Of a stretch of DNA of 64,000 bases, positions 26,314-34,158 are shown in pieces; position 1 is the first letter of the stretch, and each line of letters opens with the position of its first letter. This DNA is from Streptomyces werraensis (lineage in GTDB: Bacteria > Actinomycetota > Actinomycetes > Streptomycetales > Streptomycetaceae), in NCBI GenBank assembly GCA_014656175.1, contig BNBX01000014.1:1-64000 (forward strand). Direction: 5' to 3'. Position numbers and translations under genes: made by a program. The notes below the pieces were generated by a model. It saw nothing but the letters and a program-made list of their open reading frames with translations, was not told the origin of the DNA and did not search any database.

Positions 26314-26793
26314 GTGCGCCGCGCCGTATGTCCCGGGTCCTTCGACCCGATCACCAACGGACACCTCGACATCATCGCCCGGGCCTCCCGGCTGTACGAC
26401 GAGGTCTACGTCGCGGTGATGATCAACAAGTCCAAGAAGGGCCTGTTCGAGATCGAGGAGCGGATCGACCTGATCCGCACCGTCACCGCCGAGTACGGCA
26501 ACGTCCGGGTCGAGGCCTTCCACGGCCTCCTCGTCGACTTCTGCAAGCAGCGCGACATCCCCGCCATCGTCAAGGGTCTGCGCGCGGTCAGCGACTTCGA
26601 CTACGAGCTGCAGATGGCCCAGATGAACAACGGCCTCTCGGGCGTGGAGACCCTCTTCGTCCCCACCAACCCCACCTACAGCTTCCTGTCCTCCTCGCTC
26701 GTCAAGGAGGTCGCGGCCTGGGGCGGCGACGTCTCCCACCTGGTGCCCGCCGAGGTCCTGACGGCGCTCACCGAACGCCTGCGCAAGGACTGA
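26314..26793 (+). CDS. coaD: Phosphopantetheine adenylyltransferase
   Basis: A 159-residue nucleotidyltransferase for the penultimate step of coenzyme A synthesis. It shows the T/HxGH motif in CPGSFDPITNGHLDIIARAS, the pantetheine loop and the ISSS-like YSFLSSSLVKEVA. The start is GTG 26314 with GCGAGGAA; an in-frame ATG at 26284 would overlap rsmD and add ten atypical residues. Length matches the family. Confidence 0.96.
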   Translation: MRRAVCPGSFDPITNGHLDIIARASRLYDEVYVAVMINKSKKGLFEIEERIDLIRTVTAEYGNVRVEAFHGLLVDFCKQRDIPAIVKGLRAVSDFDYELQMAQMNNGLSGVETLFVPTNPTYSFLSSSLVKEVAAWGGDVSHLVPAEVLTALTERLRKD

Positions 26794-26818
26794 ACGCACC
26801 CCGGCGCCACGGACGGCG

Positions 26819-26846
26819 GGGGCATCCGGTGTCCACCGGACGCCCC
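26819..26846 (+). terminator. coaD terminator
   Basis: GGGGC-a-TCCGGTG (26819-26831) pairs with CACCGGA-c-GCCCC (26834-26846) across a 2-nt centre, with a single internal mismatch. Confidence 0.8.
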
Positions 26847-26905
26847 ATGGCCGTACAGTCGTCCCGTCCGTCTCCAACACAGCTGTAGAGAGTGGCGAGC
26901 ACACG

Positions 26906-28009
26906 GTGGACGTGCAGAAGAAGCTGGACGAGATCGTCGCCGCGGTCTCCAGTGCCCGGTCGATGCCCATGTCGGCGTCGTGCGTGGTCAACCGCGCCGA
27001 ACTGCTCGCCATGCTCGACGAGGTGCGCGCGGCGCTGCCCGACTCCCTTGCCCAGGCCGAGGAGTTGATCGGCGGCCGGGAGCAGATGGTCGAACAGGCC
27101 CGCCAGGAGGCGGAGCGGATCATCTCCGAGGCGCACGCCCAGCGCGGCTCGCTGATCGCCGAGACCGAGATCGCCCGCCGTTCCCAGGCCGAGGCCGACC
27201 GGATCCTCGCCGAGGCCCGCAAGGAGGCCGAGGAGATCCGCGCCGAGGCCGACGACTACGTCGACTCCAAGCTCGCCAACTTCGAGGTCGTCCTCACCAA
27301 GACCCTCGGCTCCGTCGGCCGCGGCCGCGAGAAGCTGCTCGGCACCGGCCCCGGCCTCGACGAGCAAGGCTACGAGGACGAGGACGCCCCCGAGCGCAGC
27401 CACGACCCGGAGACGCTGCGCCGCAACGCGGACGCCTACGTCGACGTGAAGCTCGGCGCCTTCGAGGCGGTGCTCGCCAAGACGCTGGAGGCGGTCGGCC
27501 GCGGCCGGCAGAAGCTGCACGGCCGGATCGCCACCGACGACCTGGGCGCGCTGGCCGACGACACCACCACCGTCCAGCACTCCAGCGACGCCGACTACCT
27601 CGCCGACCTGGCCTCCCTCGCCGAGCAGGACGCCCAGGGCCGCAGGTCCGGGCCGCAGCAGCCGCCCCAGCCCCAGCAGCCCCCGCAGCCGCAGACGCAG
27701 CCCTACGCCCAGCCGGAGCCCGCGTACGGCTACGACGTCCAGCAGGCCGACCCCTACGGCGGCTACCAGCAGCAGTACGGCGGCGCCCAGGACCCGTACG
27801 CCCAGGCCGGCGGCTACGCCCAGGCCGACCCGTACGCGGCCTACCAGGGCTACGACGCCTCCCAGCAGGGGTACGACCCGGGCCAGGCCGCCCAGCACGT
27901 GCCGCCCCAGCCGCAGCAGGGGTACGCGCTGGACGAGACGAGCCTGTTCGACACCAGCATGATCACGCCCGAGCAGCTCGAGGCGTACCGGCGCGAGCGG
28001 GGCCTCTAG
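26906..28009 (+). CDS. Coiled-coil protein with duplicated helical module and Gln/Tyr-rich tail
   Basis: This is a 367-residue cytoplasmic protein. The N-terminal helical region (about 1-60) leads into a long charged coiled coil (EQARQEAERIISEAHAQ through AEARKEAEEIRAEAD, about 65-115) resembling the ATP synthase b-subunit or DivIVA stalk. An approximately 30-residue module ending VGRGREKL occurs twice (about 116-145 and 177-207), separated by an acidic linker. The last 110 residues are Pro/Gln/Tyr-rich and disordered. I recall a gene of this type here in S. coelicolor without assigned function. A scaffold or cell-envelope role is a guess. It has no membrane segment. Confidence 0.82.
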   Translation: MDVQKKLDEIVAAVSSARSMPMSASCVVNRAELLAMLDEVRAALPDSLAQAEELIGGREQMVEQARQEAERIISEAHAQRGSLIAETEIARRSQAEADRILAEARKEAEEIRAEADDYVDSKLANFEVVLTKTLGSVGRGREKLLGTGPGLDEQGYEDEDAPERSHDPETLRRNADAYVDVKLGAFEAVLAKTLEAVGRGRQKLHGRIATDDLGALADDTTTVQHSSDADYLADLASLAEQDAQGRRSGPQQPPQPQQPPQPQTQPYAQPEPAYGYDVQQADPYGGYQQQYGGAQDPYAQAGGYAQADPYAAYQGYDASQQGYDPGQAAQHVPPQPQQGYALDETSLFDTSMITPEQLEAYRRERGL

Positions 28010-28016
28010 GGGCGGA

Positions 28017-28046
28017 TTGGGCCGAGAGCGAAAGGTCCAGTATCCT
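28017..28046 (+). promoter_or_regulatory. Candidate promoter of the DUF177-rpmF-rnc operon
   Basis: TTGGGC (28017-28022), an 18-nt spacer and TATCCT (28041-28046) lie about 95 nt upstream of ATG 28141, just after the preceding stop. Confidence 0.4.
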
Positions 28047-28140
28047 GGCTCTTCGGTCGCGCGTATGACCGCGATCCACGCTGCCCGGAACGCATCCGTA
28101 CGGCAGCGACACCCTCTGAGCTCGAAGATCGAAAGCAGGA

Positions 28141-28785
28141 ATGGCTCTGAACGCCCGCCTCGACCACCGCAGCCCCCTCGTGTTCGACACGCACGAGCTG
28201 GGGCGGCGGCCCGGTGCGCTGCAGCGCCTGACCCGTACGGTCGACGCTCCCCAGGACCTCGGTATCCAGGGAGTCGTCGGAGTGCCGGAAGGCGCCCCGG
28301 TGGAGCTCGAACTCCGGCTCGAGTCGGTCATGGAAGGTGTGCTCGTCACAGGCACCGCCCGTGCCAAGGCCGAGGGGGAGTGCGTAAGGTGTCTGGAGCC
28401 GCTCGAGCTGGAGCTCGAAGCGGACTTCCAGGAGATGTTCTCGTACCCTGACGCCGACGACCGGGGCCGCGTGATCGCGGAACCGGGCGACGACGCCGAG
28501 GACGACGAGGACCGGCTCCTCCTCGAGGACGGCCTGTTCGACCTCGAGCCGGTGCTGCGCGACGCGGTGGTGCTCGCACTGCCGATGCAGCCGGTGTGCC
28601 AGGAAGACTGCCCGGGACTGTGCTCCGAGTGCGGAGTACGGCTGGCGGACGACCCGGACCACCATCACGACGCCGTCGACATCCGTTGGGCGGCATTGCA
28701 GGGACTCGCCGGCACCATGAAGGACGGCGAGAAGGACGAGATGAGCGGCGCCGAAGCCGGCGTCGACGAGAAGCAGGAGAAGTAG
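28141..28785 (+). CDS. DUF177 (YceD-like) protein
   Basis: A 214-residue DUF177 protein, the family that precedes rpmF in most bacteria and is tied to 23S rRNA/large-subunit maturation. The conserved cysteines [20 protein letters not shown] and [16 protein letters not shown] are present and may bind a metal. The C-terminus is acidic. GAAAGCAGGA precedes ATG 28141. Spacing to rpmF is 2 nt. Confidence 0.93.
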   Translation: MALNARLDHRSPLVFDTHELGRRPGALQRLTRTVDAPQDLGIQGVVGVPEGAPVELELRLESVMEGVLVTGTARAKAEGECVRCLEPLELELEADFQEMFSYPDADDRGRVIAEPGDDAEDDEDRLLLEDGLFDLEPVLRDAVVLALPMQPVCQEDCPGLCSECGVRLADDPDHHHDAVDIRWAALQGLAGTMKDGEKDEMSGAEAGVDEKQEK

Positions 28786-28787
28786 CC

Positions 28788-28961
28788 GTGGCTGTTCCGA
28801 AGCGGAAGATGTCGCGCAGCAACACGCGCCACCGCCGGTCGCAGTGGAAGGCTGCGGTCCCCACCCTGGTTGCGTGCGAGCGCTGCCACGAGCCCAAGCA
28901 GCAGCACATCGCGTGCCCGTCTTGCGGCACTTACAACAAGCGCCAGGTCCTCGAGGTCTGA
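28788..28961 (+). CDS. rpmF: Ribosomal protein bL32, zinc-binding form
   Basis: This is a 57-residue L32 from GTG 28788: [20 protein letters not shown], then CERCHEP and CPSCGTY, the four cysteines of the zinc-binding C+ form. It lies between DUF177 and rnc, all closely spaced, so co-transcription is expected. Confidence 0.97.
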   Translation: MAVPKRKMSRSNTRHRRSQWKAAVPTLVACERCHEPKQQHIACPSCGTYNKRQVLEV

Positions 28962-28980
28962 GCGGCTGGTGAGAGGCACT

Positions 28981-29799
28981 GTGTCCACGCCGAAGAAAAA
29001 CTCTGCGGACAACCAGGCCTCGTCCCCAACGCTTCTGGAAGGGCGGCTCGGCTACCAGGTCGAGTCCGCCCTTCTGGTGCGTGCGCTGACCCATCGTTCC
29101 TACGCGTACGAGAACGGCGGTCTGCCGACGAACGAGCGCCTCGAGTTCCTCGGGGACTCCGTGCTCGGCCTCGTCGTCACCGACACGCTGTACCGCACCC
29201 ACCCCGACCTGCCCGAAGGCCAGCTGGCCAAGCTGCGGGCCGCGGTGGTCAACTCGCGTGCGCTGGCGGAGGTGGGCCGCGGGCTCGACCTCGGCTCCTT
29301 CATCCGGCTCGGCCGCGGTGAAGAGGGAACGGGCGGCCGGGACAAGGCATCCATCCTCGCCGACACCCTCGAAGCGGTGATCGGCGCGGTCTATCTCGAC
29401 CAGGGCCTGGAATCGGCGGCGGAGCTGGTGCACCGCCTGTTCGACCCGCTGATCGAGAAGTCCTCGAACCTGGGCGCCGGCCTGGACTGGAAGACCAGTC
29501 TCCAGGAGCTCACCGCGACCGAGGGGCTCGGTGTTCCCGAGTACCTGGTCACGGAGACCGGCCCCGACCACGAGAAGACCTTCACTGCTGCCGCCCGCGT
29601 CGGAGGCGTCTCGTACGGCACCGGCACCGGCCGCAGCAAGAAGGAGGCGGAGCAGCAGGCCGCCGAGTCCGCGTGGCGGGCCATCAAGGCCGCGGCGGAC
29701 GAGCGGGCCAAGGCGGCTCAGGAGGCCGAAGAGGTCGTCCAGGCCGCCGAGGCCGAAGCCTCCGGCAAGAGCGCCGACGCCCCGTCGGCCTCCGCCTGA
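28981..29799 (+). CDS. rnc: Ribonuclease III
   Basis: A 272-residue double-strand-specific endoribonuclease that processes rRNA and mRNA. The signature [18 protein letters not shown] and the acidic [20 protein letters not shown] site form the catalytic domain (about 20-165). A dsRBD follows ([13 protein letters not shown], then [18 protein letters not shown]), and the tail is Ala/Glu-rich. In S. coelicolor this gene is absB, a global regulator of antibiotic production (literature). GTG 28981 with GAGAGG upstream is chosen over the longer frame beginning inside rpmF. Confidence 0.96.
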   Translation: MSTPKKNSADNQASSPTLLEGRLGYQVESALLVRALTHRSYAYENGGLPTNERLEFLGDSVLGLVVTDTLYRTHPDLPEGQLAKLRAAVVNSRALAEVGRGLDLGSFIRLGRGEEGTGGRDKASILADTLEAVIGAVYLDQGLESAAELVHRLFDPLIEKSSNLGAGLDWKTSLQELTATEGLGVPEYLVTETGPDHEKTFTAAARVGGVSYGTGTGRSKKEAEQQAAESAWRAIKAAADERAKAAQEAEEVVQAAEAEASGKSADAPSASA

Positions 29800-29814
29800 C
29801 GTAGCACGCGCGAC

Positions 29815-29850
29815 CCGAGCGCCCGTCCCCGCACCGGGGCGGGCGCTCGG
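29815..29850 (+). terminator. rnc operon terminator
   Basis: CCGAGCGCCCGTCCCC (29815-29830) pairs with GGGGCGGGCGCTCGG (29836-29850) with one bulged base, just before mutM. Confidence 0.78.
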
Positions 29851-29882
29851 TGCTCGTTCCACCGGTCCTGGGAGGGGACGTC

Positions 29883-30767
29883 ATGCCCGAGCTGCCCGAG
29901 GTCGAGGTCGTCCGGCGCGGACTCGAGCGGTGGGTCGCCCACCGGACCGTCGCCGACGCCGAGGTCCTGCACCCCCGCGCGGTGCGCCGCCATCCGGCCG
30001 GCGCGGACGACTTCGCGCACCGGCTGAAGGGCCACCGCATCGGCGTCCCGCGCCGCCGCGGCAAGTACCTGTGGCTGCCGCTGGAGGACACGGACCAGTC
30101 GGTCCTGGCCCATCTCGGCATGAGCGGCCAGCTGCTGATGCAGCCGCACGCCGCGCCGGACGAGAAGCACCTGCGCATCCGCATCCGTTTCACCGAGCCG
30201 CAGTCGCCGGACGAGGGCCCGGCGGGCGACACCGAGCTGCGCTTCGTCGACCAGCGCACCTTCGGCGGACTGTCGCTGCACGACAACACCCCCGACGGCC
30301 TGCCCGACGTCATCGCGCACATCGCCCGCGACCCGCTCGACCCGCTCTTCGACGACGAGGCCTTCCACCAGGCGCTGCGCCGCAAGCGGACCACGATCAA
30401 GCGGGCGCTGCTCGACCAGTCACTGATCAGCGGCGTCGGCAACATCTACGCGGACGAGGCGCTGTGGCGCGCCCGCGTCCACTACGAGCGCCCGACGGCC
30501 GGCTTCACCCGCCCCCGCACCCTGCAGCTGCTGGGCCACGTCCGCGACGTGATGAACGCGGCCCTCGTCGCCGGCGGCACCAGCTTCGACAGCCTGTACG
30601 TCAACGTCAACGGCGAGTCCGGCTACTTCGACCGCTCCCTGGACGCGTACGGCCGCGAGGGCCTGCCCTGCCGCCGCTGCGGTACGCCGATTCGCCGGCG
30701 GGCGTGGATGAACCGCTCCAGCTACTTCTGCCCGCGCTGTCAGCGGGCGCCGCGCGCCGCGTCGTAA
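29883..30767 (+). CDS. mutM: Formamidopyrimidine-DNA glycosylase
   Basis: A 294-residue base-excision repair enzyme removing 8-oxoguanine and related lesions. [16 protein letters not shown] gives the catalytic Pro1/Glu2. [19 protein letters not shown] is the H2TH region, and the C-terminal zinc finger is [13 protein letters not shown] with YFCPRCQ. ATG 29883 has GGGAGGGGACGTC upstream. Its last 28 nt are also the end of the opposite HxlR gene. Confidence 0.96.
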   Translation: MPELPEVEVVRRGLERWVAHRTVADAEVLHPRAVRRHPAGADDFAHRLKGHRIGVPRRRGKYLWLPLEDTDQSVLAHLGMSGQLLMQPHAAPDEKHLRIRIRFTEPQSPDEGPAGDTELRFVDQRTFGGLSLHDNTPDGLPDVIAHIARDPLDPLFDDEAFHQALRRKRTTIKRALLDQSLISGVGNIYADEALWRARVHYERPTAGFTRPRTLQLLGHVRDVMNAALVAGGTSFDSLYVNVNGESGYFDRSLDAYGREGLPCRRCGTPIRRRAWMNRSSYFCPRCQRAPRAAS

Positions 30768-31141
30768 CGCTCCCGGGCCTCGAGGACGGTGTCCATGCGG
30801 TCCTCCAGGAGACGGATGAGCGCCAGCAGGTGCTCGGCGACCTCGCGGCCCAGCGGGGTGAGTTCGTAGTCCACCCGGGGCGGGTTGGTCAGCTGCGCCT
30901 CGCGGTGCACGAGCCCGTCGCGCTCCAGCGCGTGCAGGGTCTGCGACAGCATCTTCTCGCTGACGCCGTCGACGCGCCGGCGCAGCTCGTTGAACCGCAA
31001 CGACCCCTCGTACAGCGCCCCCAGCGTCAGCCCTCCCCAGCGCCCGGTCACATGTTCCAGCGTGCCGCGGGACGGGCAGGACTTGGCGAACACGTTGAAC
31101 GGGAGGTCCCGGTCCTCCGGGGCCGACTGCGTGGTCGTCAT
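30740..31141 (-). CDS. HxlR-family transcriptional regulator
   Basis: A 133-residue winged-helix regulator of the HxlR/YodB type: [25 protein letters not shown], then the recognition helix [21 protein letters not shown] single Cys ([11 protein letters not shown]) at the usual place suggests redox or electrophile sensing. HxlR genes normally regulate a divergent oxidoreductase or transporter. Here the divergent position holds only a decayed fragment, although an inverted repeat remains. The 3' end overlaps mutM by 28 nt tail-to-tail. Confidence 0.92.
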   Translation of the reverse strand: MTTTQSAPEDRDLPFNVFAKSCPSRGTLEHVTGRWGGLTLGALYEGSLRFNELRRRVDGVSEKMLSQTLHALERDGLVHREAQLTNPPRVDYELTPLGREVAEHLLALIRLLEDRMDTVLEARERYDAARGAR

Positions 31142-31163
31142 AGGCTCAGCGTACTTCAGAGCA

Positions 31164-31200
31164 GCGCTTACCGAAGGGTGGCGCTTACTGCCGGTAAGCG
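31164..31200. promoter_or_regulatory. Probable HxlR operator (repeated GCGCTTAC / GTAAGCG)
   Basis: CGCTTAC (31182-31188) and GTAAGCG (31194-31200) are a perfect 7-bp inverted repeat with a 5-nt spacer. A third copy in direct orientation (GCGCTTACC) starts at 31164. The cluster lies 23-59 bp upstream of the HxlR start. Confidence 0.6.
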
Positions 31201-31205
31201 ACCCT

Positions 31206-31378
31206 GTGAGCGCGGGGCCGCCAGGGGTGGACGCCTTCCTGTCGGAAGGGGGTGGTCCGGTCCGACGGCGGCATTCGCCCTCGCGGGCCTGTGGGCCATG
31301 CCGGCGCGGCTGGTGATCGGAGTGCAGCGCCTCAGGGCGGGGCGGGCCGCCGACGAAGGGCCGGCGCCGCCCGCCTGA
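31206..31378 (+). pseudogene. Remnant of a gene divergent from the HxlR regulator
   Basis: After the operator a GTG (31206) opens VSAGPPGVDAFLSEGGGP. Coding character then continues in another frame as AAFALAGLWAMPARLVIGV, a membrane-helix-like segment with a basic end, stopping at 31378. Third-position G/C bias is good in both pieces but they are out of frame. The simplest reading is a small membrane protein or transporter reduced by deletion and frameshift. This is tentative; no full-length relative is named. Confidence 0.35.
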
Positions 31379-31388
31379 GACACGACGA

Positions 31389-31440
31389 GGGCGCCGGCCG
31401 GCAGCTCACCAGAGCCTGGTGGCGCTGCCGGCCGACGCCC
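31389..31440 (-). terminator. Hairpin after the CAP-domain gene
   Basis: GGCCGGCAGC pairs with GCTGCCGGCC, and inside them CACCA pairs with TGGTG around a GAGCC loop. It lies 23 bp beyond the CAP-gene stop. Confidence 0.65.
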
Positions 31441-31462
31441 GGGCCGAGCTGCCCGCGGCGGC

Positions 31463-32830
31463 TCAGTAGCCGAAGTTCTGCGTCCACCAGGGGCCGCCCG
31501 GGCCCAGGTGGACACCCACGCCGAGGGTCTTGAAGTCGCAGTTCAGGATGTTCGCCTTGTGACCGGGGCTGTCCATCCAGGCCTGCATGACGGCCTCGGC
31601 GTCGGCCTGGCCGCGGGCTATGTTCTCGCCGCCGAGGTTGCTGATGCCGGCCGCCTGCGCACGGTCCCACGGGGTGTCGCCGTCGGGGTCGGTGTGGTCG
31701 AAGAAGCCCCGGCCGGCCATGTCGTCGCTGAAGGCCGTGGCCAGCGCGGTCAGTGCGCCGTCCGCGGTGACCGGGCTGCAGCCCACCTTCGCGCGCTCGG
31801 CGTTCACCAGCCGCAGCACCTCCGCGGCGGCGGTGGCCTCGGCCGAGGTCTGGCCCTTGCCCTGGCTCTGGCCGCCCGCCTTCCGCTCGGTGTCGGGCGC
31901 CGTCCTGCGGTCCTGAGCCTGCTCCTCGGTCTTCTCCGGGGCCGCCGCGGACTCCGTCTTCTCCGGAGTCTTCTCCGCCTCGGGCGTCTTCGTCGGCGCG
32001 GTCGGGGTGGACGGCGTCGCCGAGGGCGCCGGGGAGGTGGCGCGTCCGCCGTCGCGGCTCGCGGGGGTCGACGCGTCGCGGCTCGGCGCCTCGGCGGAGC
32101 CGGACGTGCCGCCCTGCTCGGTCGGCAGGTTGGTCGCCACACCGGCGCCGGCCTGCACGTTGTCGCTGGGGCCGCGGTCGCCGCCGAGCTTGTAGTTCTC
32201 CAGGCCCGGCACCGCGCCGGTGGCCACCGCGACCGTGCCGATGGCCACGGCGGCGGACACGCCGAGCAGCCCGGTGCGGACCGGCGTCGCGGCCTTCTTC
32301 TTCTTGCGGCGCCGCCCGTTCGCGGGCCGGTCGTCCGCGCCGACCGACGAGGTCACGGTGGTGCGGGCGGTACGGACGGGGCGGGGCCGGGGCGTGACGT
32401 CCCACTCGGGCAGCGAGTCGTCACCGGCGAAGGAGTGACCCGTGAAGTCGTACTCGGCGGTGCGGGGGCCCGGGACGGTCGGGGCGGTCGGGGCGGCGAC
32501 GGTCGGACCCGCGAGGGTGTCCGCGGCGGGCGCCGTGTAGGCGTACGCGGCCGGGGCGGGGCCTGCGTCCGGGTAGCCGCCCGGGGTGAAGCCGGTGCCG
32601 CCGGAGGAAAGGGCGGTCTCGTCCGTCGCGTACAGGTACGCCTCGCTGAGGGCGTACGTCTCCGCGTAGGCCTCCGGGTTCAGGTACGGCGCGGTGCCCA
32701 TCGTGGGCGGGCCGTCGGCGCCGGCGCCTCGCGGGTCCAGGCCTTCACCGTAGGAGCCGTCGTGGTGGGTGACCCCGGCGGCGCGGCTCGTGGCGGCGCG
32801 GCCGGCGTCGGAGCGTCGGTGGCGTCCCAT
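31463..32830 (-). CDS. Membrane-anchored CAP/SCP-domain protein
   Basis: This is a 455-residue protein. Residues 1 to about 195 are low-complexity, then KKKKAATPVRTG and a membrane helix (LLGVSAAVAIGTVAVATGAV). A Ser/Thr/Pro/Glu-rich linker of about 110 residues follows. The C-terminal CAP domain is about 120 residues (LRLVNAERAKVGCSPV, FFDHTDPDGDTPWDRA, ENIARGQADAEAVMQAWMDS, CDFKTLGVGVH). The topology places the CAP domain outside. CAP proteins are diverse; no enzymatic activity can be claimed. ATG 32830 has GAGGAAGG. Pairs GCSP and NCDF may form the usual disulfide. Confidence 0.9.
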   Translation of the reverse strand: MGRHRRSDAGRAATSRAAGVTHHDGSYGEGLDPRGAGADGPPTMGTAPYLNPEAYAETYALSEAYLYATDETALSSGGTGFTPGGYPDAGPAPAAYAYTAPAADTLAGPTVAAPTAPTVPGPRTAEYDFTGHSFAGDDSLPEWDVTPRPRPVRTARTTVTSSVGADDRPANGRRRKKKKAATPVRTGLLGVSAAVAIGTVAVATGAVPGLENYKLGGDRGPSDNVQAGAGVATNLPTEQGGTSGSAEAPSRDASTPASRDGGRATSPAPSATPSTPTAPTKTPEAEKTPEKTESAAAPEKTEEQAQDRRTAPDTERKAGGQSQGKGQTSAEATAAAEVLRLVNAERAKVGCSPVTADGALTALATAFSDDMAGRGFFDHTDPDGDTPWDRAQAAGISNLGGENIARGQADAEAVMQAWMDSPGHKANILNCDFKTLGVGVHLGPGGPWWTQNFGY

Positions 32831-32877
32831 GTATGGCCTTCCTCGTCCTGGCGGTCGGCCGCGTCTCGCGACCAGCC

Positions 32878-32920
32878 CGAAACTCGACGATCACGAAACT
32901 CACACGAACGAGTGAGTTTC
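32878..32920. promoter_or_regulatory. Clustered GAAACTC repeats between the CAP gene and acyP
   Basis: GAAACTCAC (32895-32903) and GTGAGTTTC (32912-32920) are a perfect 9-bp inverted repeat with an 8-nt spacer. CGAAACTC also occurs 16 bp upstream (32878). The cluster lies in the 175-bp divergent intergenic region, 48-90 bp from the CAP start. Confidence 0.5.
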
Positions 32921-33005
32921 ATATGAGATTCATGGGTGGGGACGCTACCGCATGGCGCAAGGGGGAGGAGTGCCCGGTGTGACTTTGTCCGGTTAGGTTG
33001 CAGGC

Positions 33006-33287
33006 ATGAGCGAGGATGTGCGACTGGTCGCCTGGGTCCGCGGACATGTCCAGGGCGTGGGCTTCCGCTGGTTCACCCGGGCCAAGGCCCTGGAGATCGG
33101 CGGCCTGCAGGGCTTCGCCCTGAATCTCGGCGACGGCAGGGTGCAGGTGGTCGCCGAGGGTCCACGCGAGCGCTGCGAGCGGCTGCTGGAGTGGCTCCAG
33201 GCCGGCGACACGCCCGGGCACGTGGACGGTGTGACCGAGATCTGGGACACACCCCGGGGCGGCTACGACGGCTTCGCGATCCGCTGA
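33006..33287 (+). CDS. acyP: Acylphosphatase
   Basis: A 93-residue acylphosphatase that hydrolyses carboxyl-phosphate anhydrides. The catalytic Arg is in [14 protein letters not shown] (signature 1), and the Asn in [17 protein letters not shown] (signature 2). Length is typical. No close operon partner is present; the CAP gene is divergent. Confidence 0.95.
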   Translation: MSEDVRLVAWVRGHVQGVGFRWFTRAKALEIGGLQGFALNLGDGRVQVVAEGPRERCERLLEWLQAGDTPGHVDGVTEIWDTPRGGYDGFAIR

Positions 33288-33554
33288 CGGCCCCTGCCGG
33301 GCCGCCGTACCGAAGCCCGCCCGGGACCCGCCGGGAACCGTCCGGGAGGAAAAAAGTGCTGGTGATCGAAGCGAACGGCTTGCCGGCGGCCACCGCGCCC
33401 GCCAAGATGATCGCCACGCCCCGAGGACCCGCGAGAAACGCGACGCCGCCGCCGTCCGGCCGTATGCGCCCGGTTGTCCCCCAATACGGGGCGTGATCGT
33501 GTTGACCCTCAAACTTTTTGGTGAGACGCTGAAAGCCCCGCGCACCTTAGCTGT

Positions 33555-33607
33555 TTGGCATGGCTGAACGGCAGCACAACTCCAGGCCTGCCAAGCACCG
33601 CGGGTGC
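33555..33607 (+). other. Predicted structured leader upstream of a small coiled-coil gene
   Basis: TTGGCA (33555-33560) pairs with TGCCAA (33589-33594), enclosing a GCTG-aacgg-CAGC hairpin. Immediately after, GCACC (33595-33599) pairs with GGTGC (33603-33607). The element ends 58 nt before ATG 33666. It resembles pieces of a tRNA (D-arm-like and T-loop-like strings) but does not fold as one. The rest of 33288-33665 contains no gene I can support. Confidence 0.4.
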
Positions 33608-33665
33608 GAATCCCTCACGACCCACACCGCATCGGTCGGTCACTCATTGTGGAGGACCATCCATC

Positions 33666-33869
33666 ATGGCAAAGGCGCTTCTCGGTTACGTCGGCGGCTC
33701 CGACCCGCGACTCCTCGCCGAGATGCGACGGCTCCAGCAGCGCGTCCAGGACCTGGAATCCGAGCTCGTACGGATCCAGGCGGAGAAGGACGCCCTGAAG
33801 GCTGCCGCTTCTCACGACAGGATCATGGAGAGCGTTGACGCACACCAGGCGGAGCCTGCGCTCACCTGA
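33666..33869 (+). CDS. Small conserved coiled-coil protein
   Basis: This is a 67-residue protein, ATG 33666 with TGGAGGACC upstream. AKALLGYVGGSDPRLLAEMR leads into a leucine-heptad helix (LQQRVQDLESELVRIQAEKDAL, about 24-45), which should form a coiled-coil dimer. There is no named domain. It is a single-gene unit with a possible structured leader and a good U-tailed terminator, upstream of smc. Confidence 0.82.
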   Translation: MAKALLGYVGGSDPRLLAEMRRLQQRVQDLESELVRIQAEKDALKAAASHDRIMESVDAHQAEPALT

Positions 33870-33942
33870 TCACTGCACGCTCAACGAACAGCACCGCAGT
33901 GGTCGGGCTTGCTCGTCACCACCGCCAGGCAGTCAGAACTGC

Positions 33943-33971
33943 AAGGGACGCTTCGGCGTCCCTTCTTTCTT
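33943..33971 (+). terminator. Terminator with T-rich tail before smc
   Basis: AAGGGACGC (33943-33951), a TTCG tetraloop and GCGTCCCTT (33956-33964) are followed by CTTTCTT. The UUCG loop and U-tract make this one of the strongest terminators in the window. Confidence 0.93.
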
Positions 33972-34121
33972 CACCCCTCCGCGTCCCGAACCGCTGAGCC
34001 TGCCGTCTGTCCGCGGGGAACCCCGCGCCCCCCCGCGCGGCGCACTCTCTGTCCCGCGCACCTTTTCACCTTCTCAACGTCTGGCATGCCCTGCGCGTTC
34101 ACCCGCGAAACCGCGCGCTCA

Positions 34122-34150
34122 TGGAGTGAGACATGCCCGCCGGGTAGAGT
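34122..34150 (+). promoter_or_regulatory. Candidate smc promoter
   Basis: TGGAGT (34122-34127), a 17-nt spacer and TAGAGT (34145-34150). The -10 ends 8 nt before GTG 34159 with no ribosome-binding site, so the transcript is likely leaderless. The -35 is poor. Confidence 0.4.
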
Positions 34151-34158
34151 CCGACGGC

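Noticed and set aside
33555-33640. Possible tRNA or tRNA pseudogene
   Set aside because: D-arm-like and T-loop-like strings occur, but there is no matching acceptor stem or anticodon stem. Alternative pairings explain the sequence better.
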